A DNA stretch of 64,000 nucleotides from Flavobacterium pectinovorum (GTDB lineage: Bacteria > Bacteroidota > Bacteroidia > Flavobacteriales > Flavobacteriaceae): assembly GCF_900142715.1 (NCBI RefSeq), contig NZ_FRBX01000001.1, positions 868,001 to 932,000 of the forward strand, read 5' to 3'. Both the position numbers and the translations under genes were made by a program. The first letter of the stretch is position 1; the number at the start of each line of letters is the position of its first letter. The notes below the pieces were generated by a model. That model saw only the letters and a list, made by a program, of their open reading frames with translations. It was not told the DNA's origin and did not search any database. Positions 1 through 8,143 of this stretch are shown here, in pieces.

Positions 1-17
1 CTAAGTTGGCAAAGTAA

Positions 18-572
18 TTATAATTTATACGAAATCATTACTCCTCCACGATATGGCAACCATTCACCACTTTTGTTCCAATGCGCCGCCGTTTCATATC
101 TTCCCGGAGTTCCATCATTGTAATATCCATGATAAAATCCTTGGTGCCAGCCACCTCCGGCAAAAATATCTATAAGAAATTTATCATTTAGTTTGATGTT
201 ATACCCAACTGAAACACCCAGGCGGTAACCAAAGCCATGTTCATATTTATTTGAGTCAAAATAATTCCATTTTTGGATTTCATAAAAATCAGGTCCGGCA
301 TGTCCGCCAACATAAAATCCGTTGTATTTTTCTTTAAAATGATAACGAAGTTCAGGAGTTAAAGTATAAAACTTCATTGGGTTATGACCGTTGAAAGATT
401 CCCAAAAAGAAGCCATAACATCTACACTAAAAGTAAGTTTTTCTCCAACGCTTGTTTCAACTCCAATATTAGGTATGCCTACTATAGCCGTGGCGGCATT
501 GAATTTAATATAAGTCTGACTTTGTGATTGAATAGAAAAGAAAAGAACAAACAGAACAAGTAATTTTTTCAT
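18..572 (-). CDS. Secreted outer-membrane beta-barrel-like protein
   Basis: Hypothetical protein of 184 residues with a clear signal peptide (MKKLLVLFVLFFSIQSQSQ) and a mature part made of alternating aromatic/hydrophobic strands (for example GFYVGGHAGPDFY, FGYRLGVSVGYNIKL) ending in Leu. This pattern is typical of small Bacteroidota porin-like barrels often annotated DUF3575 or outer membrane protein beta-barrel; the family assignment is inference. A second in-frame ATG 15 bases upstream (587) would add MKILF; the downstream start gives the cleaner signal peptide. A TATATTTG -7 element lies about 50 bases upstream. Probably monocistronic. Confidence 0.75.
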   Translation of the reverse strand: MKKLLVLFVLFFSIQSQSQTYIKFNAATAIVGIPNIGVETSVGEKLTFSVDVMASFWESFNGHNPMKFYTLTPELRYHFKEKYNGFYVGGHAGPDFYEIQKWNYFDSNKYEHGFGYRLGVSVGYNIKLNDKFLIDIFAGGGWHQGFYHGYYNDGTPGRYETAAHWNKSGEWLPYRGGVMISYKL

Positions 573-622
573 AAACAAGATTTTCATAGTGATAAATAAG
601 TTTTTTAAACTTATTTCGGGTG

Positions 623-630
623 CAAATATA
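623..630 (-). promoter_or_regulatory. Bacteroidetes -7 element for the leftmost gene
   Basis: Read leftward the sequence is TATATTTG followed by CACCC, an exact TAnnTTTG -7 box. No good TTTG -33 element is seen at the usual spacing. It gives a short leader for the secreted protein ending at 18. Confidence 0.5.
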
Positions 631-706
631 ACGCAACAAATACTTGCTGTATGTTAAAAAAAACAGAGTATTTCATTATATTTTTTGAAATAAAATCTTT
701 AAAAGT

Positions 707-1255
707 TTACTTGTCTAACAATGAGTAAATTACTTTGTCCAGAAAGCGACCTTCATAAAATTCAGATTCTTTAAAATGAGCTTCTTTAATAAAACCGCAT
801 TTTTGCAAAACTTTTTCTGACGCAAAGTTTTCCGGATCGATAACAGCTTCTATAGAGTGCAATTTTAAATCATCAAAACCATATCTGTTTAACCTGTTTA
901 CGGCTTCAGGAATAATACCTTTTCCATGAAAATCAGGCAATAACATATATCCAATTTCAGCGCGATAATTTTCTGGCTGCATCCTGTAAAAACCAATGAT
1001 TCCTAATAGTTTAGGACTTTCTTTTAAAGTAATTGCCCAATTGATTCCAACATTGGTTTCAATTTTTTCTTCGATCATGGCAATATGTGCGAGTGCATCT
1101 TCGGTATTTTTTACCAAAGGTCTCGGAATGTATTTCATAGTTTCCGGATTCGAACGCAATTCAAAAATTTCGTTTGCGTCGTCATTCGTAATTCTTCTTA
1201 AAAGTAAACGTTCGGTTTCTATAGTTGGAAATGGAGAAAAGTTAAAATCCAGCAT
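707..1255 (-). CDS. GNAT N-acetyltransferase, RimJ/RimL type
   Basis: A 182-residue acetyltransferase of the RimJ/RimL-like GNAT group. The start PFPTIETERLLLRRI is the family's typical first strand, and the acetyl-CoA-binding region is visible as IGYMLLPDFHGKGIIPEA followed by the ALYxKxGF-like KVLQKCGF. The open frame runs upstream to 1312, but that would overlap the neighbouring epimerase gene and the first 19 residues look non-coding, so the ATG at 1255 is chosen. The gap to the upstream epimerase gene is only about 10 bases, so the two are probably co-transcribed leftward. The substrate cannot be read from sequence; members modify ribosomal proteins or small molecules. Confidence 0.85.
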   Translation of the reverse strand: MLDFNFSPFPTIETERLLLRRITNDDANEIFELRSNPETMKYIPRPLVKNTEDALAHIAMIEEKIETNVGINWAITLKESPKLLGIIGFYRMQPENYRAEIGYMLLPDFHGKGIIPEAVNRLNRYGFDDLKLHSIEAVIDPENFASEKVLQKCGFIKEAHFKESEFYEGRFLDKVIYSLLDK

Positions 1256-1265
1256 TTTTTTATTT

Positions 1266-2117
1266 TTATAATATTTGTATACTAAATTTTGAATTAAATG
1301 TTTGTTTGGCATCTAAAATCAAAATCCCTTCTTTTTCGAATAAATCACCTGAATTTTCGGCCGTGTCTGAATAACCATACCACGGCTCGATACAAACAAA
1401 CGGAGCCTGATCTTTTGTCCAGATTCCTAAACTCGGAAAATCTTCAAAATCAACTTTTATATAAGGTTTTGAGTTCTCCAAGATGGTAAGCGAATTAGAT
1501 TCTAAAGTTTTAAAAACCAACGCATCATTTTCAAACAATTTATAATTCAGCGGAACCAGATTTTCAATAGTTTGCAAACTTTCTGTTTTGTTGGAAATCA
1601 GATCATTTTCTAAAAGAGAATATTTTAAATCTTCTTCCTTCTCAAATTTAAAAGAATAATTCTCAAAATTTTCAGGTAAAGCAATTGCCGGATGCGCTCC
1701 TATAGAAAAAGGCATTTTGGTTTCACCTTTATTAATTACTTTATATGCAATGTCTAAAGTGGTTTCATTTAGCGTATAAATAAGTTGCAATTCAAAATCA
1801 AAAGGATATTTTTTCAGTGTTTCACTATTGGATTGCAATGAAAAAGTAGCACTGTTTTCGGTTTTATCAATTAATTGAAATTCCATATCACGCGCAAACC
1901 CATGTCTTGGCAATTGATATTCTTTTCCATTAATAGTATAAGTATTGTTTTTTAAAGTTCCGACAATCGGAAAAAGAATAGGAGAATGTTTTCCCCAAAA
2001 AGCAGGGTTTCCTTCCCAGATATATTCTTGGTTTTGATTGTCTTTTAAGGAAAACAATTCAGCTCCGGCATGTTTGATAGAAGCTTTAAGCGTTGAATTT
2101 GATATAGTTGTATTCAA
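1266..2117 (-). CDS. Aldose 1-epimerase family protein
   Basis: A 283-residue protein of the galactose-mutarotase-like fold, closest in layout to the LacX/YeaD-type aldose 1-epimerases. The N-terminal LKDNQNQEYIWEGNPAFWGKHSPILFPIVG and the central PFSIGAHPA carry the conserved substrate-binding Arg/His surroundings; the second conserved segment is APFVCIEPWYGYSD near the C-terminus. Members interconvert sugar anomers. It is cytoplasmic, with no signal peptide. It is first gene of a probable two-gene leftward operon with the acetyltransferase. Confidence 0.85.
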   Translation of the reverse strand: MNTTISNSTLKASIKHAGAELFSLKDNQNQEYIWEGNPAFWGKHSPILFPIVGTLKNNTYTINGKEYQLPRHGFARDMEFQLIDKTENSATFSLQSNSETLKKYPFDFELQLIYTLNETTLDIAYKVINKGETKMPFSIGAHPAIALPENFENYSFKFEKEEDLKYSLLENDLISNKTESLQTIENLVPLNYKLFENDALVFKTLESNSLTILENSKPYIKVDFEDFPSLGIWTKDQAPFVCIEPWYGYSDTAENSGDLFEKEGILILDAKQTFNSKFSIQIL

Positions 2118-2303
2118 AATAGTATAATTGAAAGAAATTAGTTTTAAAAGTGATGTAAATATATTTTATAAAATTTAGTTTTTTAAGAAAATCGCTTAAA
2201 TTATTTTTTTGATAAATTTTTGCTAAACTTTAATTTAAGGTTAAGATTTTCTCTGTAAATAGCTTTTTTTTTCATTAATTTGCTACATAAACAGCTAAAA
2301 AAT

Positions 2304-4571
2304 ATGAAAAAACAATTCTCAAAAGCCTTATTAACCATGGCTTTGTTTGTAGGGATTTCTTCTGTTTCGGCGCAACAAACGCCAGCTACAACAGCAGTTA
2401 CCCCTGTTAATAATTACAATTACCACGATGCTTTTGCACCACATTTTTACACTAAAAATGGTACGCCAACGCGTTCTGCCAGCGGTCAGCCGGGAGTTGA
2501 ATATTGGCAAAACAGAGCCGATTATCAAATAACGGCAAGATTAAATGCTACATCAAATGAAATTAGTGGTACAGATGAAATCACGTATACTAATAATAGT
2601 CCTGATAAATTATCATTTGTCTGGTTGAATTTAGATCAAAATTTATTCAAAGAAGACTCAAGAGGAAATGCTGTTGTGCCTTTAACAGGAAGCCGTAACG
2701 GAGCGCAGGGTCAGGTTTTTGAGGGAGGAAATAAAATTAAATCGGTAAAGGTAATTTCTGGAAAGAAAAAAACAGAAACTGATGTAAAATATGTAGTTAC
2801 AGATACAAGAATGCAAATTTTTCTTCCGGAAGAATTAGCTTCAAAAGGAGGATCTATAAAAATTAAAATCGAATTTTCATTCATTGCACCTTTTGAAGGA
2901 TCAGACAGAATGGGAGTTTTAGAAACTAAAAACGGAAAAATCTTCACAATTGCACAATGGTACCCGCGTATGTGTGTGTATGATGACGTAAGAGGCTGGA
3001 ATACTGCACCCTATTTAGGAGCTTCTGAGTTTTATTTAGAGTATGGTGATTTTGATGTAAAAATTACAACTCCTGCCAATCATTATGTTGTAGGTTCTGG
3101 TGAATTATTAAATGGATCAGAAGTATTTTCTGCTGAACAATTTAAGCGTTATGGAGAGGCCAAACAAAGTGATAAAACAGTTGTAATTCGTTCTGCAGAT
3201 GAAGTTGCTGCAACAGCAAATGCAAATGCAACTGCTGAAAAAACATGGCATTATCAAATTAAAAATGCACGTGATTTTTCATGGGCATCGTCTCCGGCCT
3301 TTATCTTAGACGGAGCAAAAATAAACCTGCCAAGCGGTAAAAAAGCATTGGCTTTATCAGCTTATCCGGTAGAAAGTTCAGGAAATGATGCATGGGGACG
3401 TTCTACGGAATATACAAAAGCATCTATCGAGAATTACTCAAAAAGATGGTTCGAATATCCTTATCCTGCAGCTACAAACGTAGCAGGAAATGAAGGCGGA
3501 ATGGAATACCCAGGAATTGTTTTTTGCGGATGGAAATCTAAAGGAGATGATTTATGGGGAGTTACAGATCACGAATTTGGACACATTTGGTTCCCGATGA
3601 TCGTAGGTTCAAACGAGCGTTATTTTGCATGGATGGATGAAGGTTTTAATACTTTTATCAACTCTGTAAGTTCTTACGATTTTAATAATGGAGAATACAA
3701 ACAGCCAGCTTCAAACTTACATGAAGATGCAGAATATTATACAAATCCAAAATTAGAAACGATTATGAGCTCTCCTGATAATATGAAGGAAGCAAATATT
3801 GGTGTATTATGTTATGCAAAACCAAGCGCAGGATTGGTAATTTTAAGAGAGCAGGTTTTAGGAGAAGAGCGTTTTGATAAAGCATTACGTACTTATGTAG
3901 AGCGTTGGGCTTACAAACATCCAACTCCGGATGATTTTTTTAGAACAATTGAAAATGTTGCCGGAGAAGATTTAAGCTGGTTCTGGAGAAGCTGGTTCGT
4001 AAACAACTGGAGATTCGATCAGGGAATCAACTCTATTAAATATGTAAAAAATGATCCTGCAAAAGGAGTTGTAATTACAGTTGAGAATTTCGACAAAATG
4101 CCAATGCCAATTGTTTTGGATGTAAAAACAAAAAGCGGAAAAGTAACCAGAGTTAAATTACCTGTAGAAATCTGGCAGCGTAACAACGATTGGTCTTTCA
4201 AACATAATTCTACAGAAGAAATTGAAAGCATCACTTTAGATCCAGATCATGCTTTTCCTGATTATAACGAAAGCAATAATGTTTGGAAAGCGGGAAACGG
4301 TAAAATTGAAAAAGATATCATTCTTGATGGTTATTTAGGAAATTATGTTACTACCAAATCGCCATTGACAATTGAAATGACAGAGAAAAACAGCGTTTTA
4401 AGCGCAGAACTTCCAAACTATCCAAAATTTAGTTTATCTCCTGTTGCAAATGAAAAAGATACATTCGAATCAAAAAGAGCAGGTTTAAAATTCAAATTTA
4501 ACGAAGCAAAAACAGGTTTTGATATGATTGTTTTAGGTAATGGACAAGTAATTCCGTTTACTAAAAAATAA
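2304..4571 (+). CDS. M1 family zinc aminopeptidase, secreted
   Basis: A 755-residue zinc metallopeptidase of the M1 (gluzincin) family. From the ATG at 2304 a signal peptide ends near VSAQQ, so the enzyme should be exported to the periplasm or beyond. The catalytic signature is complete: HEFGH at residues 423-427 and the third zinc ligand Glu446 in DEGFNTF, exactly HExxH-x18-E. The exopeptidase motif appears as GGMEYP rather than the classic GAMEN. The frame continues upstream to a TTG at 2280, but the ATG begins the signal peptide properly. Members remove N-terminal residues from peptides. It stands alone, with a strong terminator immediately downstream. Confidence 0.92.
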   Translation: MKKQFSKALLTMALFVGISSVSAQQTPATTAVTPVNNYNYHDAFAPHFYTKNGTPTRSASGQPGVEYWQNRADYQITARLNATSNEISGTDEITYTNNSPDKLSFVWLNLDQNLFKEDSRGNAVVPLTGSRNGAQGQVFEGGNKIKSVKVISGKKKTETDVKYVVTDTRMQIFLPEELASKGGSIKIKIEFSFIAPFEGSDRMGVLETKNGKIFTIAQWYPRMCVYDDVRGWNTAPYLGASEFYLEYGDFDVKITTPANHYVVGSGELLNGSEVFSAEQFKRYGEAKQSDKTVVIRSADEVAATANANATAEKTWHYQIKNARDFSWASSPAFILDGAKINLPSGKKALALSAYPVESSGNDAWGRSTEYTKASIENYSKRWFEYPYPAATNVAGNEGGMEYPGIVFCGWKSKGDDLWGVTDHEFGHIWFPMIVGSNERYFAWMDEGFNTFINSVSSYDFNNGEYKQPASNLHEDAEYYTNPKLETIMSSPDNMKEANIGVLCYAKPSAGLVILREQVLGEERFDKALRTYVERWAYKHPTPDDFFRTIENVAGEDLSWFWRSWFVNNWRFDQGINSIKYVKNDPAKGVVITVENFDKMPMPIVLDVKTKSGKVTRVKLPVEIWQRNNDWSFKHNSTEEIESITLDPDHAFPDYNESNNVWKAGNGKIEKDIILDGYLGNYVTTKSPLTIEMTEKNSVLSAELPNYPKFSLSPVANEKDTFESKRAGLKFKFNEAKTGFDMIVLGNGQVIPFTKK

Positions 4572-4594
4572 AATCACAAAATCTTAAAATATTC

Positions 4595-4636
4595 AAAACC
4601 CGATAGTTATTAGTAGCTGTCGGGTTTTGTTTTTTA
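4595..4636 (+). terminator. Rho-independent terminator after the M1 peptidase
   Basis: Arms AAAACCCGATAG and CTGTCGGGTTTT (one G-T pair) around a 10-base loop, followed by a T-rich tail. Confidence 0.85.
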
Positions 4637-4691
4637 GTTTCAGGTTTGAAGTTTCAAGTTCAGTAAAAAACTCAGTCCCGATGCTTCGGGA
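4637..4691. repeat. Word-type repeat and short CCCGA palindrome
   Basis: Contains the GTTTCAGGTTTGAAGTTTCAAG phrase found in several other gaps of this window (8.0, 36.2, 63.9 kb), then the small palindrome TCCCGATGCTTCGGGA at 4676-4691. Confidence 0.6.
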
Positions 4692-4761
4692 TAGAATCTT
4701 AGCAACTCAGAACCTTAGAAAAAAACAACATTCCATTAAAAAAATGTTAGAATTTTATTTT

Positions 4762-4795
4762 TTTGTTTTGTAAATTAAAAAATAGTGTACTTTTG
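4762..4795 (+). promoter_or_regulatory. Promoter of the arginine-proline operon
   Basis: Exact TACTTTTG -7 element at 4788-4795. Two TTTG candidates lie upstream at 4762-4765 and 4767-4770, giving spacers of 22 or 17 bases around the usual 19-20. Transcription should begin near 4800, leaving a leader of about 320 bases before the first operon gene. Confidence 0.75.
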
Positions 4796-5122
4796 CACCG
4801 ATGAATAAAATAAGTTTACATATAACTTCTTTGTCACGGACAAACTCACCTGTAACTTCTCCCGAAGTACGGATACTATCTCTATAGTATTCACAGAGTT
4901 TTTCGCGGCGTATTTATTTATATTCATTTTTTATTTTGAAATCAACCTATTTGTCCTTTGGACAAACATATCCTAAAAGTATATCTTATTTTAATTATTT
5001 TCTAAATCAACTTTTTGATTTTGAGAATGTTACTTCTATTTTGTCTATTTTTATTGGATTGATTTCGAGATTTCAAACTAAACAATACGTTTTAATTTTT
5101 AACTCTAACTTCAACTATTGAA
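4796..5122 (+). promoter_or_regulatory. Structured leader of the arginine operon, candidate attenuator
   Basis: Gap between promoter and first gene. Four short perfect or near-perfect hairpins: TTTGTC/GACAAA (4830-4844), GT(A)ACTTC/GAAGTAC (4852-4870), ATACTAT/ATAGTAT (4873-4890) and TTTGTCC/GGACAAA (4950-4966). The GGACAAA at 4838-4844 is also fully complementary to the TTTGTCC at 4950-4956, so the first and fourth hairpins compete with a long-range helix. A weak hairpin AAATCAA/TTGATTT with a short T stretch follows at 5004-5021. The role in regulation is inference. Confidence 0.5.
4801..4887 (+). CDS. Possible 28-residue leader peptide
   Basis: An ATG at the predicted transcription start opens a 28-codon frame reading MNKISLHITSLSRTNSPV and then TSPEVRILSL, ending at a TAG inside the 3' arm of the third leader hairpin. 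Translation would be leaderless or nearly so. It has two Arg codons (both CGG) and many Ser/Thr codons. The position relative to the hairpins resembles a regulatory leader peptide, but length alone could arise by chance and there is no homology evidence here. Confidence 0.3.
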   Translation: MNKISLHITSLSRTNSPVTSPEVRILSL

Positions 5123-5764
5123 ATGAAAATCTCTATTGTTGTAACTCAGGAAGAACACTTCAAATTCGCACAGGAAATTTGCGATACGATAGAATCATCT
5201 GCCTTATTAAGAGGTACAGGGATTGCTAAAAGAACTCCTGAATACATTCAGAAAAAAATGTCGAACGGTGATGCGATGATTGCTTTGGCAGATGGAAAAT
5301 TTGCAGGTTTTTGTTATATCGAAAGTTGGGAACATGGAAAATTCGTGGCACATTCCGGATTAATTGTGCACCCGGACTACAGAAACTTAGGTTTAGCAAA
5401 ACAAATCAAATCAAAGGTTTTTGATTATTCGCTGCAAAAATATCCAGACGCAAAAATATTTGGTATTACAACTGGTTTGGCAGTAATGAAAATCAACTCT
5501 GATTTGGGTTACAAACCAGTGCCGTTTTCAGAACTTACAACAGATCCGAGTTTTTGGGCAGGTTGTAAAACCTGTACCAATTTTCAAATCCTACAAAGCA
5601 AAGAAAACAAAATGTGCTTATGTACAGGAATGCTTTATGATCCAAAAGACAAACCAAAAGGCCCGCCAAGACATCCTTTTAACGAAGCTGTTTTGAGCAG
5701 ATTAAAGAAAATAAAACAAGCCTTATTCTTAAATAAACTATTGTCGTTTATTTTTTTAACCTAA
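5123..5764 (+). CDS. GNAT acetyltransferase heading the arginine operon
   Basis: A 213-residue GNAT-fold protein. The acyl-CoA-binding motif is seen in LIVHPDYRNLGLAKQIKSKV (about residues 78-97), followed by a helix and TTGLAVMKINSDLGYKPV. The C-terminal part has a Cys-rich patch, GCKTCTNF...KMCLCTGML, not usual in small GNATs. It is the first gene of the arg operon and no separate argA or argJ is present in the operon, so it is the best local candidate for the enzyme acylating glutamate (acetyl or succinyl); this is inference from position. The last 14 codons overlap an RNA hairpin and may be a run-on tail. Confidence 0.8.
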   Translation: MKISIVVTQEEHFKFAQEICDTIESSALLRGTGIAKRTPEYIQKKMSNGDAMIALADGKFAGFCYIESWEHGKFVAHSGLIVHPDYRNLGLAKQIKSKVFDYSLQKYPDAKIFGITTGLAVMKINSDLGYKPVPFSELTTDPSFWAGCKTCTNFQILQSKENKMCLCTGMLYDPKDKPKGPPRHPFNEAVLSRLKKIKQALFLNKLLSFIFLT

Positions 5765-5770
5765 GAATAA
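5723..5770 (+). other. Intercistronic nested hairpin before argG
   Basis: Outer arms TTATTCTTA / TAAGAATAA enclose inner arms AAATAAAC / GTTTATTT. The stop codon of the acetyltransferase gene lies in the outer 3' arm. There is no T tract after it, so processing, stability or partial attenuation is more likely than termination. Confidence 0.5.
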
Positions 5771-5828
5771 AACAAAAAAGAAATCTCAAACTTGCTACAT
5801 ACGAAAGTATTAGCCTAAATTATAAAAA

Positions 5829-7022
5829 ATGAAAAAAGTTGTATTAGCTTATAGTGGAGGATTAGATACCTCGTATTGTTTGAAATATTTAAAAAACGAA
5901 AAAGGATACGAAGTTCATACCGTACTTGTAGATACAGGAGGATTTAGTGAAGAAGAATTAACAGCGATCGAAAAAAGAGCTTATGAATTAGGAAGTGCGC
6001 AACACGCCAACCTAACCATCATAGACAAATATTACGATAAAGCTATAAAATATTTGATTTTTGGAAATGTATTAAAAAACAATACATATCCATTGTCAGT
6101 AAGTGCAGAGCGTGTTTTTCAGGCAATTGAAGCCATTAAATATGCTAAAAAAGTAGGAGCAAGCGCCATCGCACACGGAAGTACAGGTGCAGGAAATGAC
6201 CAGATTCGTTTTGATTTAATTTTTCAGACAATTGCGCCTGAAATTGAAATCATCACACCAATTAGAGATTTAAAATTGTCAAGACAAGAAGAAGTTGATT
6301 ATTTGGCTAAAAACGGCGTTCACTATTCTTGGGAAAAAGCACAATATTCGATCAATAAAGGACTTTGGGGAACCAGCGTAGGAGGAAAAGAAACTTTAAC
6401 TTCGAGCCAGCCTTTGCCAAGTGAAGCTTATCCTTCGCAATTGCAAAAAGAAGGTGAAGAAAAAGTGACTTTACACTTTGAACAAGGAGAATTAGTTGCT
6501 TTAAACGGTAAAAAAGATGTCCCTGAAAATAATATTGTAAAGCTTGAAAAACTGGCAAATGCTTATGCAATAGGCAGAGATATTCACGTAGGTGATACTA
6601 TTATCGGGATTAAAGGAAGAGTTGGTTTTGAGGCTGCTGCGCCTTTAATCATCATCAAAGCACACCATTTGTTAGAGAAACACACGCTTGGTAAATGGCA
6701 GCAATACTGGAAAGAACAACTAGGAAACTGGTACGGAATGTTATTTCACGAAGGTCAGTTTTTAGATCCTGTAATGCGTAACATTGAGACATTCCTGCAA
6801 GACACACAAAAAACAGTGAACGGAACTGTAACGGTTTCATTAAAACCATATCATTTCTCGCTTGACGGAATTGAATCTAAAAATGATTTGATGAACACAG
6901 GCTTTGGACAATACGGAGAAATGAACAACGCCTGGACATCTGACGATGCAAAAGGATTTATTAAGATTTTAGGAAATGCACAAAATATATTTTCATCTGT
7001 AAACCATTTAACTCATGATTAA
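5829..7022 (+). CDS. argG: Argininosuccinate synthase
   Basis: A 397-residue ATP-dependent ligase joining citrulline and aspartate, the penultimate step to arginine. The N-terminal ATP pyrophosphatase motif is SGGLDTS at residues 9-15. The adenylation region AHGSTGAGNDQIRFD and the ITPIRDL segment are present, and length fits the family. The 3' end overlaps argC by 8 bases, indicating coupled translation. Confidence 0.97.
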   Translation: MKKVVLAYSGGLDTSYCLKYLKNEKGYEVHTVLVDTGGFSEEELTAIEKRAYELGSAQHANLTIIDKYYDKAIKYLIFGNVLKNNTYPLSVSAERVFQAIEAIKYAKKVGASAIAHGSTGAGNDQIRFDLIFQTIAPEIEIITPIRDLKLSRQEEVDYLAKNGVHYSWEKAQYSINKGLWGTSVGGKETLTSSQPLPSEAYPSQLQKEGEEKVTLHFEQGELVALNGKKDVPENNIVKLEKLANAYAIGRDIHVGDTIIGIKGRVGFEAAAPLIIIKAHHLLEKHTLGKWQQYWKEQLGNWYGMLFHEGQFLDPVMRNIETFLQDTQKTVNGTVTVSLKPYHFSLDGIESKNDLMNTGFGQYGEMNNAWTSDDAKGFIKILGNAQNIFSSVNHLTHD

Positions 7023-7992
7023 TATCGGAATAATTGGTGGTTCGGGCTACACAGCCGGAGAACTTATCAGAATATTAATGTATCATCCCAATGTAAACAT
7101 CGATTTTGTTTATAGTACAACAAATTCTGGTAAACCGCTTTCTGTGGCGCACCACGATTTGATGGGAGATATTGAAATGAATTTTACTGATCAGATAAAT
7201 CCGGATGTAAATGTTGTTTTCTTATGTCTTGGGCACGGAAAATCGATTTCATTTTTGCAGGAAAATCAATTTGCAAGTCATACAAAAATCATCGATTTAG
7301 GAAATGATTTCAGATTGAACAAAGACGCTCATTTTGAAGGAAAAGATTTTATTTACGGTTTACCCGAATTGAACAAAGCAGACATCAAAAAAGCAAATTA
7401 CATAGCAAATCCTGGTTGTTTTGCTACCGCTATTCAATTGGCATTATTGCCTTTAGCGAAACATAATTTGCTAAACAATGACGTTCATATTAATGCCACA
7501 ACCGGAAGTACAGGCGCAGGAGTCGGACTTTCAGAAACGTCACATTTTAGCTGGAGAAACAATAATATGTCGCATTACAAAGCATTTGAACACCAGCATT
7601 TGGGAGAAATCTCAGAAAGTTTAGTGCAATTACAGGATGATTTTGAAAGCGAGTTGCTTTTTATTCCAAACAGGGGAGATTTTCCAAGAGGAATTTTTGC
7701 AACCTTATATACAACATCCGACGAAAGTCTGGAACAAACCGTTGCCAAATACGAAGAGTTCTATAAAAATGAACCGTTTGTAACCGTAACAACGACAAAT
7801 ATCAATATGAAACAAGTCGTGCAGACCAACAAATGTATCATCAGTTTAATGAAAAAAGGAAACCGGATTTTGATTACCTCAATCATTGACAATTTAACCA
7901 AAGGTGCTTCAGGACAAGCAATTCAGAACATGAATTTGATGTTTGGACTGGAAGAAACCACTGGTTTACATTTGAAACCAAGCGGATTTTAG
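7015..7992 (+). CDS. argC: N-acetyl/N-succinyl-gamma-glutamyl-phosphate reductase
   Basis: A 325-residue NADPH-dependent reductase making the acyl-glutamate semialdehyde. The Rossmann start IGIIGGSGYTAGELIRIL and the catalytic Cys135 in ANPGCFATA are intact, with GSTGAG in the substrate region. It overlaps argG by 8 bases. In Bacteroidota the acyl group may be succinyl rather than acetyl; nothing in this protein alone settles that. Confidence 0.96.
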   Translation: MINIGIIGGSGYTAGELIRILMYHPNVNIDFVYSTTNSGKPLSVAHHDLMGDIEMNFTDQINPDVNVVFLCLGHGKSISFLQENQFASHTKIIDLGNDFRLNKDAHFEGKDFIYGLPELNKADIKKANYIANPGCFATAIQLALLPLAKHNLLNNDVHINATTGSTGAGVGLSETSHFSWRNNNMSHYKAFEHQHLGEISESLVQLQDDFESELLFIPNRGDFPRGIFATLYTTSDESLEQTVAKYEEFYKNEPFVTVTTTNINMKQVVQTNKCIISLMKKGNRILITSIIDNLTKGASGQAIQNMNLMFGLEETTGLHLKPSGF

Positions 7993-8001
7993 AGAAAATT
8001 T

Positions 8002-8125
8002 GTTTCAGGTTTAAAGTTTCAAGTTCCACGTTATGTGCATAACTTGAACAGAAATACTGAAACTTAAATCAGTTTCAAGTTTAAAATTTCACGTTCTACA
8101 CAACTTGAAACATGAAACCTGAAAC
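8002..8125. repeat. Word-type inverted repeat between argC and argD
   Basis: Outer arms GTTTCAGGTTT (8002-8012) and AAACCTGAAAC (8115-8125), with inner repeats of AAGTTTCAAGTT-like words on both sides. It fills the intercistronic gap. Confidence 0.75.
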
Positions 8126-8143
8126 AAAAAAACAAAAATTAAG

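Noticed and set aside
4936..5121. 61-codon frame beginning with TTG, just before the arginine-operon acetyltransferase
   Set aside because: No Met start, low-complexity AT-driven residues (Phe, Asn, Ser, Ile), and it spans the leader hairpin at 4950-4966. It is better explained as an untranslated leader.
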